DNA of 64,000 nucleotides from Gammaproteobacteria bacterium (GTDB lineage: Bacteria > Pseudomonadota > Gammaproteobacteria > SZUA-229), in NCBI GenBank assembly GCA_026995045.1, contig JALWPK010000257.1:40264-104263 (forward strand), in the 5' to 3' direction. The notes beneath the pieces are model-generated. The model searched no databases. It was given only the letters and a program-made list of their open reading frames with translations, and was not told the origin of the DNA. Within the stretch, counting starts at the first letter, position 1. Each line of letters begins with the position of its first letter. This document shows, piece after piece, positions 9,341 to 20,381 of this stretch. The translations under genes were made by a program, and so were the position numbers.

Positions 9341-10162
9341 ATGACAGCTAGTCTGGAAAGCAGAATGAATATGCAACAAACTATTGATGAGTCGTCAGTC
9401 AGTGATCATGATGTGTGTATACACGTCAATAACCTGAACCTGTATTATGGTAAAACACAGGCCTTGCGTGATATCAGCTTCAAAATGAAACGCAACAAGG
9501 TGACGGCTTTTATTGGCCCGAGCGGGTGTGGCAAATCGACATTATTGCGCTGCTTTAATCGCATGAATGACCTGGTCGGCAATGTGCGCGTGGAAGGAGA
9601 AATTCTCATGGATGGCAATAATATCTACGCACAGGATGTCGATGTGACATCATTGCGGCAACGGGTAGGCATGGTGTTTCAGAAACCCAACCCGTTCCCG
9701 ATGAGTATATTTGAAAATGTTGCTTATGGTTTGCGTCTGCAAGGCGTCAAAAAACGCAGGGTGCTGGAGGAAAAGGTTGAATGGGCGCTGAAAGGCGCCG
9801 CCTTGTGGGATGAAGTGAGTGACCGTCTGTATGAAAGCGCGCTGGGGATGTCTGGTGGACAACAACAACGTCTGGTGATTGCGCGCGCAATTGCCATTGA
9901 GCCCGAGATACTGTTGCTGGATGAGCCGGCGTCTGCGCTTGATCCGATTTCAACATTAAAAATTGAAGAGCTTATCTATGAGCTGAAATCCCGTTATACC
10001 ATTCTGATTGTAACTCACAACATGCAGCAGGCTGCGCGTGTATCTGACGAGACGGCCTTTATGTATATGGGCGAAATGGTGGAGTTTGGCGACACCAATA
10101 CCATCTTCACCAACCCGATAAACAAACAGACGGAAGACTACATTACCGGCCGATATGGCTGA
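9341..10162 (+). CDS. pstB: Phosphate ABC transporter ATP-binding protein PstB
   Basis: Walker [10 protein letters not shown], 'MSGGQQQRL', '[15 protein letters not shown]'; PstB-typical '[14 protein letters not shown]'. Confidence 0.95.
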   Translation: MTASLESRMNMQQTIDESSVSDHDVCIHVNNLNLYYGKTQALRDISFKMKRNKVTAFIGPSGCGKSTLLRCFNRMNDLVGNVRVEGEILMDGNNIYAQDVDVTSLRQRVGMVFQKPNPFPMSIFENVAYGLRLQGVKKRRVLEEKVEWALKGAALWDEVSDRLYESALGMSGGQQQRLVIARAIAIEPEILLLDEPASALDPISTLKIEELIYELKSRYTILIVTHNMQQAARVSDETAFMYMGEMVEFGDTNTIFTNPINKQTEDYITGRYG

Positions 10163-10179
10163 CAAAGCAGGGTGTTATC

Positions 10180-10896
10180 ATGGAAACAGGCAATACAAAC
10201 CAGCATATTTCACATCAGTTCGACGAGGAGATGTCCAACCTTCGCACCCAGGTGCTGAAAATGGGCGGATTGGTCGAGCAACAGATACGCGACGCGATTG
10301 AAGCCTTGCAGGCAACGGACGGCTTGCGGGCGGAAAAAATCATCCTGCGCGATCACAAGGTTAATGCGCTGGAAGTGCTTATTGATGAAACCTGCACGCA
10401 GATACTGGCGCGCAGGCAGCCCGCTGCTTCGGATTTACGCATGGTGGTGGCGGTTATTAAAACCATTACCGATCTGGAGCGCATCGGGGATGAAGCGGAA
10501 AAGATTGCGCGTATGGCGCTGAATCTGGCCGAGGAGGGTGCGAGCTTCAGCAATCGTTACGCAGGTATTCGCCACCTTGGGCAATTGGTGGCGAATATGG
10601 TGCATAACATGCTCGATGCCTACGCGCGCCTGGATGTCGATGCCGCAGTGCGGGTGGTGCGTGATGATGAAGAAGCTGACAAGGAGTATCAGGATTTGTT
10701 GCGCATGCTGATGACGTTCATGATGGAAGATCCACGCACCATTTCCGAGGTGCTGGATGTCATCTGGGCTGCGCGCGCGCTGGAGCGTATTGGCGACCAC
10801 GCAAAGAACATTGGCGAATATGTGATTTATCTGGTCAAGGGCAAGGATATTCGCCATGTTGATCTTGAAGAAGTGGAGCAGACGATACGGTCATGA
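10180..10896 (+). CDS. phoU: Phosphate signalling protein PhoU
   Basis: 'HISHQFDEEMSNLRTQVLKMGGLVEQQI', 'DLERIGDEAEKIARMA', 'LERIGDHAKNIGEYVIYLVKG'. Confidence 0.95.
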   Translation: METGNTNQHISHQFDEEMSNLRTQVLKMGGLVEQQIRDAIEALQATDGLRAEKIILRDHKVNALEVLIDETCTQILARRQPAASDLRMVVAVIKTITDLERIGDEAEKIARMALNLAEEGASFSNRYAGIRHLGQLVANMVHNMLDAYARLDVDAAVRVVRDDEEADKEYQDLLRMLMTFMMEDPRTISEVLDVIWAARALERIGDHAKNIGEYVIYLVKGKDIRHVDLEEVEQTIRS

Positions 10897-11570
10897 CTGC
10901 TGTCAGGCTGTTAATCGTCGAGGACGACGAGGGCATTCAGGAAATGCTGGATTACGCGCTGGCTGAAGATGGATACCTCATCTATCCCGCTTATAGCGCA
11001 AAGCAGGGGTGGGAGCTGATTCAGCAGCACGAACCCGATATGGCATTGCTCGACTGGATGTTGCCGGACAGCAGCGGTATAGAGCTGCTGCGACGCATCC
11101 GCAAAAGCCATCCAGGTTTGCCAGTTATTATGGTTACCGCCAAATCCGGGGAAGAAGACCGGATAACCGGCCTTGATGTCGGCGCCGATGACTACATTAC
11201 CAAACCGTTTTCTGTGCGTGAGCTCAAGTCGCGCATGCAGGCGGTGCTGCGTCGCACACGTCCAGACAAGCAAATGCTGCAACTGTGTGAGCTGTCACTG
11301 GATCCTGCAAGTCACCGGGTAAGCATCAATGATGCGCCGCTGGCGCTGACGCCAATCGAGTTTCGTCTGCTGCATTATTTCATGTTACACCCTGACAGGG
11401 TATTCAGTCGCGCGCAATTGCTCGACCAGGTGTGGGGGCGGCAGGTGTATGTTGAGGAGCGCACGGTCGATGTGCATATCAGACGGTTGCGAAAACAACT
11501 GCAGCCTTTCGGGCTGGACAGGATGTTGCAGACTGTGCACGGCAGCGGCTACCGGTTGTCGAGGCCGTAA
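10893..11570 (+). CDS. phoB: Phosphate response regulator PhoB
   Basis: Receiver domain plus OmpR-type wHTH 'RAQLLDQVWGRQVYVEERTVDVHIRRLRKQL'. Confidence 0.93.
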   Translation: MTAVRLLIVEDDEGIQEMLDYALAEDGYLIYPAYSAKQGWELIQQHEPDMALLDWMLPDSSGIELLRRIRKSHPGLPVIMVTAKSGEEDRITGLDVGADDYITKPFSVRELKSRMQAVLRRTRPDKQMLQLCELSLDPASHRVSINDAPLALTPIEFRLLHYFMLHPDRVFSRAQLLDQVWGRQVYVEERTVDVHIRRLRKQLQPFGLDRMLQTVHGSGYRLSRP

Positions 11571-12838
11571 TGACGGCAGGGCTGCGCCGCGAGCTGATCA
11601 GTCTGGCTCTTTGGCTGGTTTTCATGCTGGGTACAGGTTGGCTCGTTGGTCAGGTTGTGGCGTTCATGCTGGCTGCGCTGGCCATGTGGCTGAGCTGGTA
11701 TCTCTACCAGATTAACCGCTTGCTGGTCTGGCTGGGCAAGCCCTCACGCCAAGTGCCGGAAGCAAGAGGGGTGTGGGATGAGGTTTATTATCAGTTGTAT
11801 AACCTGTACAAGCGTCAGCGCAAGGCAAGAAAAAAGCTGACATCCATCCTTGCGCGGTTTCAGTCATCTACCGAAGCCTTGCCATACGCCACGATTGTGC
11901 TTGATAAAAATAATCGTATCGAATGGTTTAACCCAGCGGCAAAAAACCTGTTTGAACTGAGCAGCAATGCCGATATTGGCCAGCGAATCGACAATCTGGT
12001 TCGCCTGCCTGTATTTGTGCAATATCTGAATGCGCGCCAGTATGATGAGCCACTGGAATTTGACTATATGCAGCGCAAACTGCGTATGAATATCACACCC
12101 TATGGCAGTGGTCAGTTCTTGTTGACGGCGAGGGATGTCACCAGTCGGCGCAAACTGGATGATATGCGGCGTGATTTTATATCCAATGCATCGCATGAAT
12201 TGCGAACGCCGGTAACAGTGATAGCCGGTTATCTTGAGGCCTTGTCGGATAATGTTGATGAGGCGACACGCAAACCCTTGCAAAAAATACAGCAGCAAAC
12301 CCGTCGGATGCAAACCATTATCGACGATTTGATTGAGCTGGCGCGTCTTGAATCACCAGTCGATGAATCAGGGCTTGACGTGGTTGACGCCAATGCGGTG
12401 CTTGGCGATGTGTATCAGGAAGCTGCTGGAATTGATCAGGGGCGACACCGTCTTGATCTGCGACAGCAGGACAGTGATGCGCCATCGGAAATTACAGGGC
12501 ATTATAACGAGGTGCGCACCGCGCTGCTTAACCTGGTGACCAATGCCATCCGTTACACTCCTGAAAATGGTCGCATTACGCTGTTCCTTGAATCTGATGA
12601 GCAAACGGTCATGCTGGGTGTGGAAGACAATGGTCCCGGCATAGCTTATGAACATATTCCTCGCCTCACCGAACGTTTCTATCGTGTGGACGCTGGACGC
12701 TCGCGCGAACAGGGCGGTTCCGGGTTGGGGCTGGCGATTGTGAAGCATATACTCGATCGGCATAACGCCAGCCTGTTTGTTCGGAGCAAGTCAGGTAAAG
12801 GCAGTCAGTTTCGCTGCGATTTCCCGCGGGCGCACTGA
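11570..12838 (+). CDS. phoR: Phosphate sensor histidine kinase PhoR
   Basis: PAS-like domain, H-box 'DFISNASHELRTPVTVIAGYLE', 'GSGLGLAIVKHIL'; overlaps phoB. Confidence 0.92.
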   Translation: MTAGLRRELISLALWLVFMLGTGWLVGQVVAFMLAALAMWLSWYLYQINRLLVWLGKPSRQVPEARGVWDEVYYQLYNLYKRQRKARKKLTSILARFQSSTEALPYATIVLDKNNRIEWFNPAAKNLFELSSNADIGQRIDNLVRLPVFVQYLNARQYDEPLEFDYMQRKLRMNITPYGSGQFLLTARDVTSRRKLDDMRRDFISNASHELRTPVTVIAGYLEALSDNVDEATRKPLQKIQQQTRRMQTIIDDLIELARLESPVDESGLDVVDANAVLGDVYQEAAGIDQGRHRLDLRQQDSDAPSEITGHYNEVRTALLNLVTNAIRYTPENGRITLFLESDEQTVMLGVEDNGPGIAYEHIPRLTERFYRVDAGRSREQGGSGLGLAIVKHILDRHNASLFVRSKSGKGSQFRCDFPRAH

Positions 12839-12844
12839 CGGCTG

Positions 12845-12884
12845 CTGTCACAATATTGTCATATTTCTGTCATACCACTTTCAC
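12845..12884 (+). promoter_or_regulatory. Tandem Pho boxes upstream of pstS
   Basis: CTGTCAC-AATA-TTGTCAT-ATTT-CTGTCAT-ACCA-CTTTCAC: four 7-mers at 11-bp spacing. Confidence 0.88.
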
Positions 12885-12931
12885 ATTCAGTGGGCACGAT
12901 ACCCATACCAATCTGATTATCCGGAGTATTA

Positions 12932-13918
12932 TTGATTATGAAAAACAAACGTATTTCATTGGGGTTACCCATCGTGGTGTTGTCGTTGAGCGCAGCTATG
13001 AGCGCCAGCAATGCGCTGGCTATTGAAGTTGACAGCGATGTGCCAGGTTATGCGGTTGTCAGCGGTGTTTCCGGCAATCTCTCCAGTGTTGGGTCGGATA
13101 CGCTGGCAAACCTGATGACTCTATGGGCCGAATCATTCAAACGCTATTATCCGAATGTCAATATCCAGATTCAGGCGGCCGGTTCATCGACTGCGCCGCC
13201 GGCGTTGACGGAAGCGACGGCAAGCCTGGGGCCGATGAGTCGAAAAATGAAGTCAAGGGAACTCGCTGCGTTTGAAGATCGCTACGGCTACAAGCCGACA
13301 GCTATTCCGGTGGCAATTGATGCGCTTGCTGTTTATGTCAACAAGGACAATCCGATTGAAGGGATGAGCATCCCCCAGGTGGACGCGGTATTCTCCTCAA
13401 CCCGTAAATGTGGCTTCAAGTATGGCATCAGCAAATGGGGTGAGCTGGGCTTGGACGGAAAGTGGCGTAATCGTGATATTCAGTTATACGGGCGAAATTC
13501 GGTTTCTGGCACTTACGGCTATTTCAAGAAAAAAGCATTGTGCAAGGGCGACTATAAAAACAATGTGAACGAGCAACCCGGGTCGGCGTCTGTCGTGCAG
13601 TCGGTCAGCAGTTCTCTGAATGGCATTGGCTACTCCGGCATAGGCTATAAAACGTCCGGCGTGCGCGCCGTGCCACTTGGCAAGAAACAGGACGGCAAGT
13701 TTGTTGAGGCAACCCCCGCCAATGCTGTTGCCGGAAAATATCCACTGTCACGCTTTTTATACATCTATGTCAACAAGCACCCGAATCAGCCATTGCCACC
13801 ACTGGAAAAAGAATTCATGAAAATGGTGCTTTCCAGGCAGGGGCAGGAAATTGTGATCAAGGATGGCTATATCCCGCTGCCTGCCAAAGTGGTGAATAAA
13901 TACATGAAAGCGCTGTAA
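12932..13918 (+). CDS. pstS: Phosphate-binding periplasmic protein (PstS/PBP-like)
   Basis: Signal peptide, '[59 protein letters not shown]'. Confidence 0.9.
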   Translation: MIMKNKRISLGLPIVVLSLSAAMSASNALAIEVDSDVPGYAVVSGVSGNLSSVGSDTLANLMTLWAESFKRYYPNVNIQIQAAGSSTAPPALTEATASLGPMSRKMKSRELAAFEDRYGYKPTAIPVAIDALAVYVNKDNPIEGMSIPQVDAVFSSTRKCGFKYGISKWGELGLDGKWRNRDIQLYGRNSVSGTYGYFKKKALCKGDYKNNVNEQPGSASVVQSVSSSLNGIGYSGIGYKTSGVRAVPLGKKQDGKFVEATPANAVAGKYPLSRFLYIYVNKHPNQPLPPLEKEFMKMVLSRQGQEIVIKDGYIPLPAKVVNKYMKAL

Positions 13919-13942
13919 TTCAGTCTGCTTGCAGCAAACACG

Positions 13943-13972
13943 CCGCATCGGTCTACGCCGGTGCGGTTTTTT
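13943..13972 (+). terminator. Rho-independent terminator after pstS
   Basis: CCGCATCGG-TCTACG-CCGGTGCGG-TTTTTT. Confidence 0.75.
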
Positions 13973-13979
13973 ACTGTCT

Positions 13980-15180
13980 GGCGCGAAGTGACCGGTTTTC
14001 AGCAGCAACCAGCAGGCGGACATGATTGCCGCCATCAGCACAAACCCGGCTGACCACCATAAACAACCGGTTAATCCCTGGCTCTGGTATATCAGAGCGG
14101 ACAGTATTGCGCCCGTCAGTCGCCCGCCGGCGTTGGCCATATATAGAATCCCACATTCAGCGACACTTTTTCATGATCCAGCAGCGCGACGATCAGGTAG
14201 GAATGCACCGCCGAGTTGATGGCGAACACCACGCCAAAAATCAGCAGGCCGACAATCACCACCGTGTGAGGTGGGTAACCATAGTCAAGCAATAACGCCA
14301 TGGCGGCAGGCAATGTGGCAAGCACAAGCGCCCAGTTGCGCACACTGTGCGCCGCAGGCGCAATGTCATGCTGTTGTCGCCGCCGCAGGATTGCGGGCGC
14401 GCTGGCTTGTACGACGCCGTAGCCAATCACCCACAGCGCCATAAAACCGCCGACTTGCATGAAGTCCCACTGAAACTCGGTGTGCAAATAAACAGGCAAC
14501 GCCACCACAAACCAGATATCGCGCGAGCCGAACAGAAAGAAACGCGCAGCCGACAGCCAGTTAATCGCAGGCGTTTTGGAAAACAGTTGAGAAAATTTCG
14601 GCTTGCTTGCTGTTTTTCCCATCCCGGCGGGAAGCAGTGCGATGGAAATCAGCAACGCCAGCAGCAAGCCGCCGGCCAGCACTGCCAGTGCGCCACGAAA
14701 CGCCAGCCATTGCAGCAGCAGCGCGCCAATAAAAAAACCGGCGCCCTTGAGCGCATTTTCGAGCCGGTGAGAGCGGCTACCCCGCGAAACAGTTTTTGGT
14801 CAGCAGCCTGCTCCTGTTGTGACACCAGTGTCTTCACGCTGGCTTTCGCTGACATTTTGTTCAGATCCTTGGCGATGCCGGAGAGCGCCTGGGCAAACAT
14901 CACCCAGGTTACGCTCAGCCAGTCATCGGGAACCATTAACATGGCAAGCGCCGCCATCTGCATTGCCATGCCAATGAGCATGGCCATGTTCAGCCCGATG
15001 CGCGCGCCCAGCCAGCCGCCGACCAGGTTGGTGACAATGCCGAAAAATTCATAAAACAAAAACAGCATCGCCACTTCAAACGGTGTGTAGCCCAGCAGAT
15101 GAAAATACAACACCACCAGCATGCGAATCGCGCCGTCGGTGATGGTGAATGTCCAGTAACCTGCAGTGACAACAAGATAA
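13980..15180 (-). pseudogene. arsJ: Decayed ArsJ-like MFS transporter
   Basis: Reading frames 15122>14760, 14764>14140 and <14140 join into one MFS protein: 'LRHYLVVTAGYWTFTITDGAIRMLVVLYFHLLGYTPFEVAMLFLFYEFFGIVTNLVGGWLGARIGLNMAMLIGM...ALSGIAKDLNKMSAKASVKTL...GVAALTGSK/NALKGAGFFIGALL...EKVSLNVGFY/YMANAGGRLTG'; two 1-nt frameshifts. Confidence 0.75.
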
Positions 15181-15515
15181 TGTCGCAGTGCGGGTGTCGT
15201 GAGCTTATTCCAGTCGTATTTTCAGAGAATCTGGCGGGATTATGTAAATTATCACTGGATAGGCAATGGTTGTGGACGCTTGTTACACAAACACAGATTC
15301 GCAGAATCTTTCCGGTCTGTCCAGACAGTCAGTATGTAAACCATGGTAATTGATTCCACTGTGACGACACGATGGGGTATATTGGCGCAATGTCACTATC
15401 CCGGTCATCGTATGCCGCTACCCTTTCTTTGTGGCCTGGATAACCAGGTTGATGCGCCTGACACAACTTGCGCAGCTGCAGCGGCAACGACCATTTGCCT
15501 GAGGACGCAAACTAA

Positions 15516-16715
15516 GGAACCTCTGATTAATCCCCAATTTTTGCAATAATACCCCAACCGATTGTATATGGAAGAGAGAATGATGCAACAACAGACACTG
15601 GCCGGCAGTGGTTTCGAGAAATACCGCAAGAAGACCCGTAAAGAGCAATTCCTGGAAGACATGGAACAGATCATCCCCTGGAAGGAACTGACGGCGGCGA
15701 TAGCCCCCTATTATCCCAACCCGCTATTATCCCAACCCGCAAGGCGCAGGCCGCCGTCCGGTAGGCCAGGAACGCATGCTCCGCATCCATTTTCTTCAGC
15801 ACTGGTTTGAGCTATCCGATCCGGGCGCCGAGGAAGCCTTGTACGACTCCCGGGCCATGCGCCATTTCGTGGGTATCGACCTTGGCCGGGAACCGGTTCC
15901 GGACGAGACCACAATCTGCAAGTTTCGGCATTTGATGGAAGCGCGCAACCTGGGCGATGAGCTATTCCGGATTGTCAATGTCTATCTGGAAGAGAATGGC
16001 ATGAAGCTGTCACGCGGCACGATTGTTGATGCCACCATTATCAATGCCCCGAGCGCCACCAAGAACAAAGACAGGAAGCGGGATCCGGAGATGCGCCAGA
16101 CCCGCAAGGGAAACCAATGGTATTTCGGGATGAAGGCGCACGTTGGCGTGGACAGTAAAACAAAAATGATTCATACCGTTGTGGCCACGGCAGCCAATGT
16201 ACACGATTCGCAGGTGCTGGAAGACCTGCTTCACGGTGAAGAGACACGGGTCTGGGGGGATTCCGCCTATGCCGGGCAGAAGCAGGTCATCCGGGAGCAT
16301 GCGCCAAATGCCCGGGATTTCACACAGCGCAAGAGCAGCCGTTATCACAAGCTATCCGAAGCGGAGCGCGCCCGGAATCGTAACAAATCAAAAGTCTGGG
16401 CGAAGGCCGAGCATGTCTTCCACGTCATGAAGCGGCAATTCGGATTCACCAAGGCGCGCTATCGGGGGCTGGACAAGAACGCCCACTTCCTGATTGTGAA
16501 CTGCGCCTTAATCAACCTGGTGATGGCAAGAAAACGAATATTGAGAAATCTGCGGGTGAGTTGCGCCTGATAGAAGGAGAATGGGCGCTAACAGCACAAA
16601 TTCAACATAGATGGCCGGTTAGAACAGGCCGTGCAGCACAAATCTGGCAGCTATTTAATGCAGCAAAGGCCGGTTGTGAACGCCATGCTGTCAGCGGCAA
16701 TAGATCAGAGGTTCC
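15516..16715 (+). mobile_element. IS5-family insertion sequence (about 1200 bp), inactivated
   Basis: 12-bp perfect terminal IR GGAACCTCTGAT...ATCAGAGGTTCC, flanked by TAA on both sides; encodes an IS5-type DDE transposase. Confidence 0.85.
15562..16570 (+). pseudogene. IS5-family transposase, frameshifted by a 16-bp tandem duplication
   Basis: N-terminal ORF 15562..15810 and C-terminal ORF 15776..16570 join if one copy of CTATTATCCCAACCCG (15708-15723/15724-15739) is removed. Confidence 0.88.
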
Positions 16716-16728
16716 TTAAGCGTTCTTA

Positions 16729-17055
16729 TCAACAGGCTTCAAAGTCACATTTTTCTTTGGTGCGAATGTGAAACAACGACTCAACCGGCAGCACGGTGAC
16801 GATGCCATCGCCCTCGACGCCGGTATGCGCGGCATCCATGATGGCCTGTGCGATTTCGTCGGCCTGCCTGACGCCTGCAAAAACCTCGACGCGGACATGC
16901 GAGCACATCCAGTCAGCCTGATAAAAATTGGCGTACTCGCCAAAGCCTTTTACCTTGGTGACGCTGACGCCGGGAGCATTCAGACGCTTCAATGCCTCCT
17001 CGACGGCTTCGAGCCGCTCCGGTCGCAGTATGGCGGTAACTTTTCTGAACTTCAT
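16729..17055 (-). CDS. PII-like (P-II family) signalling protein next to CopA
   Basis: 'MKFRKVTAILRPERLEAVEEALKRLNAPGVSVTKVKGFGEYANFY...VEVFAGVRQADEIAQAIMDAAHTGVEGDGIVTVLPVESLFHIRT' PII fold signatures. Confidence 0.85.
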   Translation of the reverse strand: MKFRKVTAILRPERLEAVEEALKRLNAPGVSVTKVKGFGEYANFYQADWMCSHVRVEVFAGVRQADEIAQAIMDAAHTGVEGDGIVTVLPVESLFHIRTKEKCDFEAC

Positions 17056-17083
17056 GGCTTTCTCCTGCAAGTAATCAAATTAT

Positions 17084-19534
17084 TTAAAACCTGAGCCTGC
17101 GCAAGCGCAGGGAATTGGTAATGACCGAAACCGAACTGAAACTCATCGCGGTCGCCGCAATAATCGGCGACAACAGCAGCCCGAGGAAGGGGTAGAGCAC
17201 GCCGGCGGCAACCGGCACGCCAAGCGCGTTGTAAACAAAGGCAAAGAACAGGTTTTGGCGAATGTTGCGCATTACCGCCTTGCTGAGTTTGCGCGCGCGC
17301 ACGATGCCGCGCAGGTCGCCTTTCACCAGGGTGACGCCAGCGCTTTCCATGGCGACATCAGCGCCGGTTCCCATGGCGATGCCGACATGGGCCTGCGCCA
17401 GCGCCGGCGCATCGTTGATGCCGTCGCCGGCCATGGCGACCGTGCGGCCTTCGGCTTGCAGTTGTTTCACAATGCTGGCTTTCTGATCCGGCAACACTTC
17501 GGCTTCAACCCGGTCGATGCCGAGTTTGCGCGCCACCGCTTCGGCGGTGGTTCGGCTGTCGCCGGTCAGCATCACCACGCTGACGCCGGCCTTGTGTAAA
17601 TCGTTAATGGCTTCAGCCGTGGACGCCTTGATTGGGTCGGCGACGCCAATCAGCCCGGCAGCCTTGTCGTCGATGGCGACAAACATCACGGTCTGGCCTT
17701 CCGCGCGACCGGCTTCGGCTTGTTGCGGCAAGTCGCCTGCATTGATGTTCAGTGCTTCCAGCAGCTTGATGTTGCCAAGCGCCACCTTGTGGCCGTCCAC
17801 TGTGCCGGTAACGCCCTTACCGGTCACGGAGTCAAACGCTTCGGTGGCTGACAGGGTAAGGTTGCGCGCCTCGGCGCCCTGCACAATGGCTTCAGCCAGC
17901 GGGTGTTCGCTGGCGCGCTCCAGGCTGGCGGCGAGCCGCAGCACTTCGTCTTCGCTGAAGCTCTCTGTTGCGACCACGGAAACCAGTTTGGGTTTGCCTT
18001 CGGTCAGCGTGCCGGTTTTGTCGACCACCAGCACATCGACTTTTTCCATGGTTTCCAGCGCTTCGGCGTTTTTAATCAGCACGCCCATGGTCGTGCCTTT
18101 TCCAGTGCCGACCATGATTGACATCGGCGTGGCCAGTCCCAGCGCGCAGGGGCAGGCGATAATCAGCACCGCCACGGCGTTCACCACCGCATGCGCCAGC
18201 CGGGGTTCCGGGCCAATGGTCCACCAGGCGATGAAGGCGATGACGGCAATAATCACCACGATGGGGACAAAGTAGGATGACACCAGGTCGGCGAGTTTCT
18301 GGATTGGCGCGCGCGAACGTTGCGCCTCGGCAACCATGTGTACGATTTGTGACAACAGGGTGTTGGCGCCGATTTTTTCCGCGCGTATGACCAGACTGCC
18401 TGTGCCGTTGACCGTAGCGCCAATCACCTTGTCATCCGCCTGTTTTTCCACCGGGATAGGCTCGCCGGTTACCATCGATTCGTCCACCGGGCTGTTGCCT
18501 TCCAGCACGATGCCGTCGACCGGGATTTTTTCACCAGGGCGAACGCGCAGTTTGTCGCCAACCTTGACCTGCTCCAGTGGAATGTCTTCCTCACTGCCGT
18601 CTTCACGGATGATGCGCGCGATGTTGGGCGCCAGGCCGAGCAGCATTTTGATGGCGCTGTTGGTCTGGCTGCGGGCGCGAAGCTCCAGCACCTGACCGAG
18701 CAATACCAGTGCGGTAATCACGGCAGCGGCTTCAAAGTACACACCGACCAGTCCTTCATCGCTGCGCATCAAGGGCGGGAAAATACCGGGAAACAACAGG
18801 GCAATGGTGCTGTATATCCACGACACCGATACACCGAGGCCAATCAGCGTGAACATGTTCAGGTTCCAGGTTTTGACAGACTGCACGGCGCGAACATAGA
18901 ACGGCCAGCCGCCCCACAATACAACGGGGGTGGCCATTGCGAATTCAATCCACTGTATCACTGACATGGGCAAACCGTCTGGCAGCCAGGATGGCGCCAG
19001 GTCGGCAATCATGGCGAGGAAAAATAACGGAACGGCTAGCGCAGTGCTGACCTGGAAGCGTTTGCGCATATCATCCAGTTCACTGGTGTCTTCTTCTACG
19101 GTAACGGTTTTTGGCTCCAGCGCCATACCGCACTTGGGGCAGGCGCCGGGATGGTCCTGTACGACCTCCGGGTGCATCGGGCAGGTGTATTCCACCTTTG
19201 TGCTGACGGCGACGACGCCTTTTGGCTCCAGCGCCATGCCGCATTTGGGGCAGATGCCAGGGCCGTTCTGTTCGATTTCAGGGTGCATCGGACAGGTGTA
19301 GGTTGTGTCGGCCAGGCTGCATGCGCCGTCTTCGCAGGCCGGGTCAGCATCATCAGCCTGCGGTTTGATATAGTGTTCCGGGTTTGTCCTGAACTTGTCT
19401 TCACAGCCCTGGCTGCAGAAATAATAGTCCTGATGGTTATGATGAACATGGTGTTCACTGTCGGTTGTCACGTCCATGCCACAGACAGGATCTTTCAGGG
19501 CGCTGCTGTGTGTATGACTGGTTTCATCCGGCAT
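17084..19534 (-). CDS. copA: Copper-translocating P1B-type ATPase with YHS and two HMBD modules
   Basis: 'DPVCGMDV...[12 protein letters not shown]' (YHS), two 'YTCPMHPE...[12 protein letters not shown]', '[10 protein letters not shown]', '[11 protein letters not shown]', '[10 protein letters not shown]'. Confidence 0.93.
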   Translation of the reverse strand: MPDETSHTHSSALKDPVCGMDVTTDSEHHVHHNHQDYYFCSQGCEDKFRTNPEHYIKPQADDADPACEDGACSLADTTYTCPMHPEIEQNGPGICPKCGMALEPKGVVAVSTKVEYTCPMHPEVVQDHPGACPKCGMALEPKTVTVEEDTSELDDMRKRFQVSTALAVPLFFLAMIADLAPSWLPDGLPMSVIQWIEFAMATPVVLWGGWPFYVRAVQSVKTWNLNMFTLIGLGVSVSWIYSTIALLFPGIFPPLMRSDEGLVGVYFEAAAVITALVLLGQVLELRARSQTNSAIKMLLGLAPNIARIIREDGSEEDIPLEQVKVGDKLRVRPGEKIPVDGIVLEGNSPVDESMVTGEPIPVEKQADDKVIGATVNGTGSLVIRAEKIGANTLLSQIVHMVAEAQRSRAPIQKLADLVSSYFVPIVVIIAVIAFIAWWTIGPEPRLAHAVVNAVAVLIIACPCALGLATPMSIMVGTGKGTTMGVLIKNAEALETMEKVDVLVVDKTGTLTEGKPKLVSVVATESFSEDEVLRLAASLERASEHPLAEAIVQGAEARNLTLSATEAFDSVTGKGVTGTVDGHKVALGNIKLLEALNINAGDLPQQAEAGRAEGQTVMFVAIDDKAAGLIGVADPIKASTAEAINDLHKAGVSVVMLTGDSRTTAEAVARKLGIDRVEAEVLPDQKASIVKQLQAEGRTVAMAGDGINDAPALAQAHVGIAMGTGADVAMESAGVTLVKGDLRGIVRARKLSKAVMRNIRQNLFFAFVYNALGVPVAAGVLYPFLGLLLSPIIAATAMSFSSVSVITNSLRLRRLRF

Positions 19535-19773
19535 TTTGTCCCACCTTTGTGTTGTTTGATTGTGCTTTGTTTTTTAGAACTTGAGAGATTTTTTCAGTTC
19601 ACATTTGGTTGCTGTTCGCGAAAAGTAATTCACCATCGATGGTAAAATCGTATGTATTGTTGTGCCTCCGGATACGGGTTTTGCGTGTATAGCTGGTAAT
19701 ATGCAAGCTTTTTTCGAACACACGCCGCCGGTAGATGGAACGTCCCTGTCCAGGTTGGCAGGAGTCTTCCATA

Positions 19774-20370
19774 TTATTTACCGAAGGTTTTACGTATGTA
19801 TTCCAGAACCCGGTCAATATCAGCCTCGGTCAGATTCGGGTTGCCGCCTTTGGGAGGCATCGCCATGACCGAGCCGGGACTTTGAAAGCCATTGATGATA
19901 TGGTCTTTCAATACGCTGTCTGATTTGCTCAGGCGTCCACTGCTGTCATTGAAGTCAGGAACGCCGGGGAATGCGCCGGCGCCGTCTGTAGCGTGACAGG
20001 AGATACAGGTCTTGTTGAACGTATCCTTGCCGGTGGCGTCGGTGCTGACTCTGGCTACTACCTGGGTCGAACCACTGGATACCGCCTTGGTGTTGGATGC
20101 CTGCAGGAAAGTGATCACGTCACGCGCTTCCTGACCGGTCAGCCCGCCACGTACACGCATATGGAAGGTGGTGGTTATCCACTGGTCATCACGAAGTTCC
20201 TTGGGGCCGCGGACATTGTGACAACGGTTGCAGTTATCGGCCCATATTCTGGAGCCATTGGAAAAGTTACCGGCTTCAGGATAGTCAGCGGACAGGCTGG
20301 CGGTTGAGGCGATCAACAGGGTGCTGACAATGGCGCAGATAATAGTGTGTTTTGAATGATTGGTTTTCAT
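19774..20370 (-). CDS. Exported c-type cytochrome with two CxxCH motifs
   Basis: Signal peptide; 'CNRCHN' and 'CISCHA'. Confidence 0.88.
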   Translation of the reverse strand: MKTNHSKHTIICAIVSTLLIASTASLSADYPEAGNFSNGSRIWADNCNRCHNVRGPKELRDDQWITTTFHMRVRGGLTGQEARDVITFLQASNTKAVSSGSTQVVARVSTDATGKDTFNKTCISCHATDGAGAFPGVPDFNDSSGRLSKSDSVLKDHIINGFQSPGSVMAMPPKGGNPNLTEADIDRVLEYIRKTFGK

Positions 20371-20381
20371 AATATTCCTCC

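Noticed and set aside
19632-19643. Palindrome ACCATCGATGGT upstream of copA
   Set aside because: Short (12 bp), no matching known copper-regulator pattern and no second copy noticed; could be chance.
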